Of a stretch of 60,898 nt of DNA, positions 54,249 through 60,898 are shown piece by piece. Numbering within the stretch: position 1 is the first letter of the stretch; the number at the start of each line of letters is the position of its first letter. Origin of the DNA: Bacteroidales bacterium (lineage in GTDB: Bacteria; Bacteroidota; Bacteroidia; Bacteroidales; NBLH01). The translations under genes were made by a program, and so were the position numbers. The notes under the pieces are model-generated. The model was not told where the DNA came from and did not search any database. It worked only from the letters and a program-made list of their open reading frames with translations. The stretch is taken from positions 1 to 60,898 of the forward strand of contig JAFGWC010000017.1 in assembly GCA_016937695.1 (NCBI GenBank), written 5' to 3'.

Positions 54249-56726
54249 GTGAAAACAATAAAACATTCGGAACAAGAATCAAATATGGATTATTATAAAT
54301 CCTTATTGAAGAAAACAATAAAAAAATGGCACTTTTTTGCGATAAGTATAAGTTTAGCAATGATTTTTGGTTATTTTATATATAGATCATCAGCACCATC
54401 TTTTAAAAATAGCATAATGATGCTTATGGCAGACCAAAACTCTAGACAAAGAGAAAATGCAGGTGAGTTTATACAAATAGGAATGTTTGATACACAAAGT
54501 AATATTGAAGACGAATTAGGAATCTTAAATTCATTCCCTGTTGTCAATAAAACTTTAAAAGAATTAAATTTAACAAGCTCATATTATCTGAGCGAAGGTC
54601 TTTACATAAAAGAAATTTATAAAAGCTCGCCATTTATAGTTTTAGTTGATTTAAATTTTGTTCAACCTGTAGATTTAATGTTTGAAGTAAAAATAATTTC
54701 AAACGATAAATTTGTATTAAAAGCTAAATCAGAAGAAGAAGTACCATTGTATAGTTATAGCAAAAATGAAAGAGTTGGATCAATTTATAGACTTAACTTT
54801 TCTAAAGAATTTTCATTTGGAGAAGATATTGAATTTAAAAATATAAAATTTAAAGTTTTATTAAATGGTAATTTTGAAAGTGGAACTTTTGATGATAAAA
54901 ATTTATACTTTAAATTTAATGATATTGAACAACTTACATATCAATATCAAAGCGCTCTTACAATTAGTAGAGTTTCAAATCAATCATCAATTGTTAATTT
55001 AGAAATTAAAGGTGGAAATTCATTACTTGTTACTGATTTTTTAAATAAATTGGCAGAAGTATATTTAACAAAAAACCTTGAAAAGAAAAACAGAATTGCA
55101 ACAAAAACAATTGAGTTTATAGACAATCAAATCTCAGAAGTCGCTGATTCTCTTGACTTTACAGCAAGTCAATTACAAGATTTCAGAACTACACATAAAG
55201 TGATGGATATTGGTTTTTTATCACAAAATGTTTACGAACAAATGATTGTATTAGAAAATCAGCGAGCCGGTTTAATGGTTGAATCAAAGTATTATGACTA
55301 TATAAAAGAATATTTTGAAAATAATAAGAATTTAACAGATTTGCTAGCTCCTTCATCAATGGGAGTTGATGATCCACAACTGGTTTCACTTATTAATCAA
55401 TTAACAGAGCTAAATGCAGAACGTTCTTTGATATTAGACAATAAAAGCATGTTAAACCCAAATTTACCTAATGTAAATGCTAAAATTAACAATCTAAAAA
55501 AAACAATATTAGAAAATATAGACTATATAGTAAGAACTTCTATTATAACAATTAATGATATTGATAATAGAATTGGGATATTAAATCAGCAGATTAACAG
55601 ATTACCTTCTACTGAAAAAGAATTAATAAATATTGAGAGAAAATTTCATTTAAATGATGCTATTTATACTTTTTTATTACAAAAACGTTCTGAAGCAGAA
55701 ATAGCACGAGCATCTAATTCACCTGATTACGAAATTATTGATCCGGCAAGATTGAGCAGTTCACAACAAGTGGCACCTAAGAAAAAAATGATATATTTCA
55801 GTTCATTTTTCCTTGGTTTAATTGCACCAATCGGCTTAATATTAATTTTATCAACTTTTAATGATGCACTAACAGAAGGACGAGATATTGAAAATGCATC
55901 CATTTTCCCACTTATTGGAACTATTGCCAAAAATGATAAAAAAAGTATGATTCCGACTATTGAAAATCCTACTTCATTAATTTCAGAATCTTTCAGGTCT
56001 ACAAGAACAAGTTTACAATTTTTTCAAAAAGATAAACCGAAACAAAATATATTAATAACATCATCATTAAGTGGAGATGGAAAAACATTTGTTGCAATTA
56101 ATTTAGCCGTTGTTTTTTCTTTTTATGGTAAAAGAACATTGCTTTTAGAATACGATTTAAGAAATCCAAAACTAACAGAATATCTTAATCTACAATATAA
56201 AAAGGGTCTTTCATCGTATTTAATTAATGATGCTAAACTTGAAGAAATAATTCATAAAACAAGCATTAAAAATCTTGATGTTATTGCAACCGGTTTAATT
56301 CCGCCAAATCCTGTTGAACTAATTGCTTCTGATAATACAAAAAACTTAATTGAAATTTTACAATCGAGATATGATTATATTATAATTGACACGCCACCTA
56401 TTGGAATTGTAACAGACTCTTTCTTACTAATGGATTATTCTGATGTAAATTTGTTTATCGCCAGATTAAATCATACAAATAAGAAGATGTTTTCAGCAAT
56501 GATGAGGGATATTGAACAAAAAGAAATATTAAATTTCGGAATAATTATTAACGATGATGATGAACAAGCGAACTCAGTTTATTACGAAAAAGACGTAAAA
56601 GCTTCTTATATGTTAAAAAAATTCAGAAAATTAAAGGAATTAGTTAAAATAAATGGAATAAATAGCGAACCTTTATTAAACAAATTTTCAAAACTAAAAG
56701 GATTTTTTAAGAATAAAAAGAAATAA
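54249..56726 (+). CDS. Wzc-like polysaccharide co-polymerase / BY-kinase
   Basis: The 825-aa protein has a Wzz domain between two membrane helices (about 25-45 and 510-530), with a long periplasmic coiled coil, and a cytoplasmic BY-kinase domain. This has Walker A SLSGDGKT (about 605-612), a Walker A' LLLEYDLRNPKL (Glu-Tyr-Asp where Asp-Ala-Asp is usual) and Walker B IIIDTPPIG. The C-terminal Tyr cluster is poor: only VYY and SYML are near the end. GTG 54249 is one start; ATG 54285 (MDYYKSLL) is an alternative. It controls chain length and export with the OPX protein. Confidence 0.9.
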   Translation: MKTIKHSEQESNMDYYKSLLKKTIKKWHFFAISISLAMIFGYFIYRSSAPSFKNSIMMLMADQNSRQRENAGEFIQIGMFDTQSNIEDELGILNSFPVVNKTLKELNLTSSYYLSEGLYIKEIYKSSPFIVLVDLNFVQPVDLMFEVKIISNDKFVLKAKSEEEVPLYSYSKNERVGSIYRLNFSKEFSFGEDIEFKNIKFKVLLNGNFESGTFDDKNLYFKFNDIEQLTYQYQSALTISRVSNQSSIVNLEIKGGNSLLVTDFLNKLAEVYLTKNLEKKNRIATKTIEFIDNQISEVADSLDFTASQLQDFRTTHKVMDIGFLSQNVYEQMIVLENQRAGLMVESKYYDYIKEYFENNKNLTDLLAPSSMGVDDPQLVSLINQLTELNAERSLILDNKSMLNPNLPNVNAKINNLKKTILENIDYIVRTSIITINDIDNRIGILNQQINRLPSTEKELINIERKFHLNDAIYTFLLQKRSEAEIARASNSPDYEIIDPARLSSSQQVAPKKKMIYFSSFFLGLIAPIGLILILSTFNDALTEGRDIENASIFPLIGTIAKNDKKSMIPTIENPTSLISESFRSTRTSLQFFQKDKPKQNILITSSLSGDGKTFVAINLAVVFSFYGKRTLLLEYDLRNPKLTEYLNLQYKKGLSSYLINDAKLEEIIHKTSIKNLDVIATGLIPPNPVELIASDNTKNLIEILQSRYDYIIIDTPPIGIVTDSFLLMDYSDVNLFIARLNHTNKKMFSAMMRDIEQKEILNFGIIINDDDEQANSVYYEKDVKASYMLKKFRKLKELVKINGINSEPLLNKFSKLKGFFKNKKK

Positions 56727-56731
56727 AAAAA

Positions 56732-56762
56732 GGCTGTCTGAAATATTGATTTCCTGACAGCC
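56732..56762. terminator. Terminator between wzc-like gene and pheT
   Basis: GGCTGTC (56732-56738) pairs with GACAGCC (56756-56762), with partial pairing in the loop and A/T runs on both sides. It lies between convergent genes. Confidence 0.75.
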
Positions 56763-56786
56763 AAAACCTTTTTATTAATATTTTAA

Positions 56787-59234
56787 TTATCTTAATTTTG
56801 CTTCTAATTCTTTCTCAAAAACACTAATAAAATTATTCATAATTTTATCTATCTGTTTGTCATTTAATGTTTTATATTTGTCCTGAAGAATAAAATTAAT
56901 AGCATATGATTTTTTATTTGCTCCAAGTTTTTCACCTTCATAAATATCAAATATAGATACTTGTTTTAATAGTTTTTTTTCATTTTTAAAAGCTAGTTCT
57001 TTTATTTGACTAAATTTTATAGATTTATCAACAAGCAAAGCCAAATCTCTTTTTACTTCAGGAAATTTAGAAATTGTTTGAAACGATTTTGTATCAGGCA
57101 AATTAATAAAAAGATTATCCCACTGGATATCAGCATAATATACTTCTTTTGAAATATCAAATTTCTTTAAAAGTTTTTTATTAATCATGCCAAATTGAGC
57201 TAATACTTTATTATTTAAAGAATATTCTAATGCAAATTCAAAAATATCATTTGATATTTCATTTTGTTTAAAAAATTCAATATTATAACCAAGCCTTGTT
57301 AAAACAATTTCGGCATATGATTTTATTTCATAAAAATCAGAAACTACTTCTTTTTCATTCCAATTCCCAATATTTTTATTTCCGGAAATAAATAATGCCA
57401 AATGTTCTTCTTCGCTATATTTATTTAGCGGATTTGAAACGTCATTTGATGTTTTATAAAAATAGCATTTACCAAATTCGTAGATTTTAATATTGCTGAT
57501 TTTCCTATTTTCATTGTAGCTAACTGCCTCTAAACCACCAAATAACAATGACTGTCGAAGCACGTTTAGATCTGAACTTAAAGGATTTAATATTTTAACC
57601 GAGTTTTCAGCTTTAAATGATTCTAAATTTTCAAAATATTCAGCTTTTGTCAATGAATTAGACATTGCTTCATTAAAAGTTTTATTACTCAACAAATCAG
57701 AAATAATATTTTTCCACTTATTTTTGTCAGGTTTTGGTGCGTATGAAATTGTTGATTTTACATTTGTAGAAATTTCAACATTATTATAACCATAAATTCG
57801 AAGTATTTCTTCAATAATATCAGCTTCTCTAGTAACATCTACTCTGAATGGCGGAACAGCAGCACTTAAATTATCGCCATTTTCAGAAATAATTTTAATT
57901 TCAAGTGCAGCTAAAATGTTCTTAATTTGCTGATGTTCAATCTTTTTGCCAATTAATCTATCAATATTTAAATATGATAATTCAATTTCGAAATCTTTTA
58001 CAGGATTTGGATAAACATCAACAATTTCTGATGAAATTTGACCACCTGCAATTTCTTTTACTAATAAAGCTGCTCTTTTTAAAGCGTAAATAATGTTATT
58101 TGGGTCAACTCCTCTTTCGAATCTAAATGAGGAATCAGTTTGAAGAATATGCTTTTTAGAAGTTTTTCTAACAAAAACAGGATTGAAATAAGCACTTTCG
58201 ATAAAAATATTTTTTGTTTTATCAGAAACTCCAGAATCTGCTCCGCCAAAAACTCCGGCAATACACATTCCTTCATTTTTATTACAAATCATTAAATCAG
58301 TAGAAGCAAGCTTTCGATGCTGTTCGTCTAACGTTTTAAAAGTTGTACCTTCATCCAAAGTTTTTACAATAACTTTTTTGCCAGCAATCATATCTGCATC
58401 AAATGCATGTAAAGGTTGACCGGTTTCGTGAAGAACAAAATTTGTGATATCAACAATATTATTTATCGGCTTTTGTCCAATTGCTTTAAGCCTATTTTTC
58501 AGCCATTTAGGCGATTCTTTTACTTCAATATTGCTTACAGTAATTCCTGCATATCTATGACATGCCTCTTTATTTTGAATTTCAACATCAATAAAATTTG
58601 AATTATTATCAATTTTAAAATTATCAACCGAAGGTTTTGTATAACTTATTTTTTCTTTTTGGCTTAAATATGCAGATAAATCTCTAGCAACACCAATATG
58701 AGAAGCACCGTCAATTCTATTAGGAGTTAAACCAATTTCAAAAATAATATCATCTGCGATTCCAAAAAATTCTTTTGCAAGAGTTCCAATATTTGCATTA
58801 TTATCAAGAATCATAATGCCTTCATGAGAACTTCCAAGTCCAATTTCATCTTCAGCGCAAATCATTCCATGTGATTCAGCTCCTCTGATTTTGCCTTTTT
58901 TTATTTTAAATTCCTCATTGCCGCTATAAAGAGTTGTTCCAATAGTTGCAACAACGACTTTTTGACCTTTTTCAACATTAGGTGCACCACAAACTATTGG
59001 AAGTAATTCTCCTGTACCAACATCAACTTTTGTCAAGCTAAGTCTATCAGCATCAGGGTGTTTAGACACTTCCTTTATTTCACCAATAACTAAACCTTCA
59101 AGTCCGCCTTTTACCGATTGAAAATGCTCAATACTTTCAACTTCTAATCCAATATTTGTTAATATTTCAGAAAGTTGATTGTAGCCTAAATCTGTTTTAA
59201 TATACTCTTTAAGCCAATTATAAGAAATCTTCAT
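56787..59234 (-). CDS. pheT: Phenylalanyl-tRNA synthetase beta subunit
   Basis: The 815-aa protein has the full layout: an EMAP-like tRNA-binding domain (about 40-150, VIGEIKEVSKHPDADRLSL), B3-B4 editing domain (about 215-380, KNRLKAIGQKPINNIVDITN), B5 (about 405-475), the pseudo-catalytic core and a C-terminal FDX-ACB anticodon-binding domain (about 720-815, SKFPEVKRDLALLVDKS). It pairs with PheS, which is not adjacent in this window, a common split. The thioredoxin gene ends 84 bp upstream. Confidence 0.96.
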   Translation of the reverse strand: MKISYNWLKEYIKTDLGYNQLSEILTNIGLEVESIEHFQSVKGGLEGLVIGEIKEVSKHPDADRLSLTKVDVGTGELLPIVCGAPNVEKGQKVVVATIGTTLYSGNEEFKIKKGKIRGAESHGMICAEDEIGLGSSHEGIMILDNNANIGTLAKEFFGIADDIIFEIGLTPNRIDGASHIGVARDLSAYLSQKEKISYTKPSVDNFKIDNNSNFIDVEIQNKEACHRYAGITVSNIEVKESPKWLKNRLKAIGQKPINNIVDITNFVLHETGQPLHAFDADMIAGKKVIVKTLDEGTTFKTLDEQHRKLASTDLMICNKNEGMCIAGVFGGADSGVSDKTKNIFIESAYFNPVFVRKTSKKHILQTDSSFRFERGVDPNNIIYALKRAALLVKEIAGGQISSEIVDVYPNPVKDFEIELSYLNIDRLIGKKIEHQQIKNILAALEIKIISENGDNLSAAVPPFRVDVTREADIIEEILRIYGYNNVEISTNVKSTISYAPKPDKNKWKNIISDLLSNKTFNEAMSNSLTKAEYFENLESFKAENSVKILNPLSSDLNVLRQSLLFGGLEAVSYNENRKISNIKIYEFGKCYFYKTSNDVSNPLNKYSEEEHLALFISGNKNIGNWNEKEVVSDFYEIKSYAEIVLTRLGYNIEFFKQNEISNDIFEFALEYSLNNKVLAQFGMINKKLLKKFDISKEVYYADIQWDNLFINLPDTKSFQTISKFPEVKRDLALLVDKSIKFSQIKELAFKNEKKLLKQVSIFDIYEGEKLGANKKSYAINFILQDKYKTLNDKQIDKIMNNFISVFEKELEAKLR

Positions 59235-59317
59235 TTTTACTGATTTTATGAATTGGCAAAAATAGTTAATTGTATCAAATTTTAAAAGATGATTTTAGTA
59301 TTTCTATCAAAAATAAA

Positions 59318-59743
59318 TTATTTATTGATTTGAAATATTTCTTTGATAGCTTTTTCAAAAGTTTCTTTAGGAAATGCACCAGAGGCCATACTTGGTTTGC
59401 CTTTTTTTGGAATAAACAAAAAAGATGGAATACTTTTTATACCAAATGCTGCAGAAACTTTAGGATTTTGATCTGTATTTATCTTGTATACTTTAATTTT
59501 ACCATTATATTCTTTTGCTATTTCTTCTAAAATTGGCGCGACTCTTTTACAAGGCCCACACCAATCGGCATAAAAATCAATAATTGCAGGTTCATCACCT
59601 AGATAATTCCAAACCTGACTATTTTCATAATCAAATACTTGTTCTTTAAAAGTTTGATCTGTTAAAAACACAGGTTTTTGAGCTAAAGCAGTTAAGCTTA
59701 GCAATAAAGAAAAAATAAATATTGTGCTTATTTTTTTTATCAT
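59318..59743 (-). CDS. Periplasmic thioredoxin
   Basis: The 141-aa protein has a signal peptide (1-21, ending TALAQ) and a complete thioredoxin fold with active site YADWCGPCKRV and the cis-Pro of SIPSFLFI. It is very similar to the cytoplasmic thioredoxin just upstream (shared words IDFYADWC, VAPILEE, AFPKETFEKAI versus ALPKETFKKAI), so the pair arose by duplication followed by gain of a signal. It likely serves as a periplasmic reductase fed by DsbD. Confidence 0.92.
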   Translation of the reverse strand: MIKKISTIFIFSLLLSLTALAQKPVFLTDQTFKEQVFDYENSQVWNYLGDEPAIIDFYADWCGPCKRVAPILEEIAKEYNGKIKVYKINTDQNPKVSAAFGIKSIPSFLFIPKKGKPSMASGAFPKETFEKAIKEIFQINK

Positions 59744-59817
59744 TTCACATTTTTTTAAATTATAACTCCATCACAAATAGAAACATCTATATATTTAGAT
59801 TTGTATTGAAAATAAAA

Positions 59818-59839
59818 AGGTTATTCCTTCGAACAACCT
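59818..59839 (-). terminator. Terminator between the two thioredoxin genes
   Basis: On the minus strand AGGTTGTTC pairs with GAATAACCT (one mismatch, 4-nt loop) followed by TTTTTATTTTC. It ends the cytoplasmic trx transcript. Confidence 0.75.
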
Positions 59840-59855
59840 AATTATTAATAAACTG

Positions 59856-60221
59856 CTATTCTTCAACTTTTAAAACATCAGCAATAGCTTTTTTAAATGT
59901 TTCTTTAGGTAAAGCACCAACAGCCATTTGAGGTTGTCCGTCTTTAGGAACAAATAATAATGAAGGAATACTTTGAATACCGAACATACCGGCTAAATTT
60001 CTTTCAGCTTCAGTATCGATTTTATATACGTTAATTTTACCCTGGTATTCTTCTTGCAATTCTTCAAGAATAGGTGCTACCATTTTACAAGGCTGACACC
60101 AATCAGCATAGAAATCTATTAAGCAAGGTAACTCGCCTTCAAATTTCCAATCTTTGCTTGCCTCAAAATTAAATACTTTAGTTTTAAAACTTTCTTCTGT
60201 TAAAAATTCTACTTTTGCCAT
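59856..60221 (-). CDS. trxA: Cytoplasmic thioredoxin with CQPC active site
   Basis: The roughly 121-aa protein (ATG 60221, MAKVEFLTEE, chosen over an in-frame ATG ten codons upstream that adds unrelated residues) is a full thioredoxin: YADWCQPCKMV active site, Asp of VYKIDTE and cis-Pro in SIPSLLFV. The dipeptide between the cysteines is Gln-Pro, not the usual Gly-Pro, which can shift redox potential. No signal peptide is present. It is divergent from the CCA-enzyme gene. Confidence 0.92.
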   Translation of the reverse strand: MAKVEFLTEESFKTKVFNFEASKDWKFEGELPCLIDFYADWCQPCKMVAPILEELQEEYQGKINVYKIDTEAERNLAGMFGIQSIPSLLFVPKDGQPQMAVGALPKETFKKAIADVLKVEE

Positions 60222-60407
60222 TTTATAAATGTTTATTAAAAATAATTTCAATTTTGACTGAATTACTCAAACAACATACCATTATCAAAAAAAGGATAAT
60301 ATGTTCTAAATAATGTTTATTTATTGTAATTTTGTCATTATATTTTTTCAAATGTCAGGTTTTATAAAAAACAACTGCCATTTTGCTGATTAACTTTATA
60401 TTTTTTT

Positions 60408-60898
60408 GTGAAAGACGTATTAAAAAATAAAATATTCGAGATTATTTCAAATATTGCTGAAGAATTAGATGAAGATATTTATGTAATTGGAGGTTTTGTT
60501 AGAGATAATATTCTAAAGAGAGAATCTAAAGATATTGATATTGTAGTAATTGGAAACGGAATAAATTTAGCCAAGAAAATACAAAAGCATTTAAAAGAAG
60601 ACTGTAAACTTTCGATATTTAAAAATTTTGGAACTGCTATGTTACTTTTTGAAGATATGGAAGTTGAAATTGTTGGAGCCAGAAAAGAATCTTACAGAAC
60701 AGATTCAAGAAAACCAATTGTTGAAAATGGAAGCCTTGAAGATGATCAGAAAAGGCGTGATTTTACTATAAATGCGATGGCCATAAGCCTAAATAAAAAG
60801 ACTTACGGCAAATTTATTGATCCTTTTAACGGAATTGAAGACTTAAAACGAAAAACAATCCGCACACCGCTTGATGCCGAAATAACTTTTTCTGACGA
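60408..60898 (+). CDS. CCA tRNA nucleotidyltransferase / poly(A) polymerase family, 5' part
   Basis: The frame opens at GTG 60408 and runs off the window end after about 163 codons. The class II nucleotidyltransferase head is clear: IYVIGGFVRDNILKRESKDI, then DIDIVVIG (catalytic Asp pair), a VEIVGARKESYR segment and RRDFTINAMAISL. It would add or repair the 3' CCA of tRNAs, which fits the absence of an encoded CCA in the tRNA at 24163. The rest of the protein is beyond the window. Confidence 0.9.
   Translation, partial: MKDVLKNKIFEIISNIAEELDEDIYVIGGFVRDNILKRESKDIDIVVIGNGINLAKKIQKHLKEDCKLSIFKNFGTAMLLFEDMEVEIVGARKESYRTDSRKPIVENGSLEDDQKRRDFTINAMAISLNKKTYGKFIDPFNGIEDLKRKTIRTPLDAEITFSD

Overview
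The window comes from a very AT-rich member of the Bacteroidota (probably class Bacteroidia). The support is: a RecA, RlmD, RNase G and PheT set of Bacteroidota type; genes with A-rich start contexts and no Shine-Dalgarno sequence; -7 promoter boxes of the TAnnTTTG type before the tRNA and HU genes; a 30-residue AURKAIP1/COX24-type protein; and many lipoproteins and Omp85-like or SPOR-like envelope proteins. I see no phage, insertion sequence, CRISPR array or rRNA. It reads as ordinary chromosome with a few unusual clusters.

Layout. 1-5 kb: a histidine kinase split by a one-base frameshift, an Lrp regulator, a CbpA-like J protein, and an MscS channel + SemiSWEET pair. 5-9 kb: rlmD, a small lipoprotein, an M14 peptidase. 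9-16.6 kb (minus): a GT39-like membrane enzyme, a four-gene phosphorelay (response regulator, unknown secreted protein, hybrid kinase, response regulator), a CotH-like secreted protein and a TauE/SafE permease. 16.8-24.3 kb: an AddA-type helicase-nuclease, a class C beta-lactamase-fold lipoprotein, an Omp85-like barrel, an EEP-family phosphatase/nuclease and tRNA-CAT. 24.4-29.3 kb (minus): a compact mutasome operon dinB - SRAP (YedK/HMCES) - dnaE2-like, with a perfect 17-bp palindrome in front. 29.3-34.7 kb: a basic secreted protein in a gene-poor stretch, a membrane protein with a tandem LamG-like domain, a nucleotidyltransferase, and a hemerythrin + LuxR pair. 35-41 kb: HU, a 30-aa mini ribosomal-type protein, RNase G, DsbD, RecA.

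41.2-50.1 kb is the most unusual part. After a triple SPOR-like protein and ClpS comes an NfeD gene followed by three consecutive FloA (flotillin-like) family genes. Ordinary FloA contains two copies of a 32-residue helical unit just before its SPFH domain. The second protein carries ten of these units in an unbroken 32-residue register plus a coiled-coil insertion. The third carries five, and begins with a lipoprotein-like signal before its membrane helix. I read this as an expanded flotillin scaffold system, which I do not recognise as a described system.

50-60.9 kb: a 7Fe-type ferredoxin, an unknown 184-aa protein, a TPR protein, an isolated wza/wzc-like polysaccharide export pair, pheT, two thioredoxins (one periplasmic, one cytoplasmic) and the 5' part of a CCA-adding enzyme gene that runs off the window.

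All function calls rest on motif and family recognition by eye. No database search was possible.
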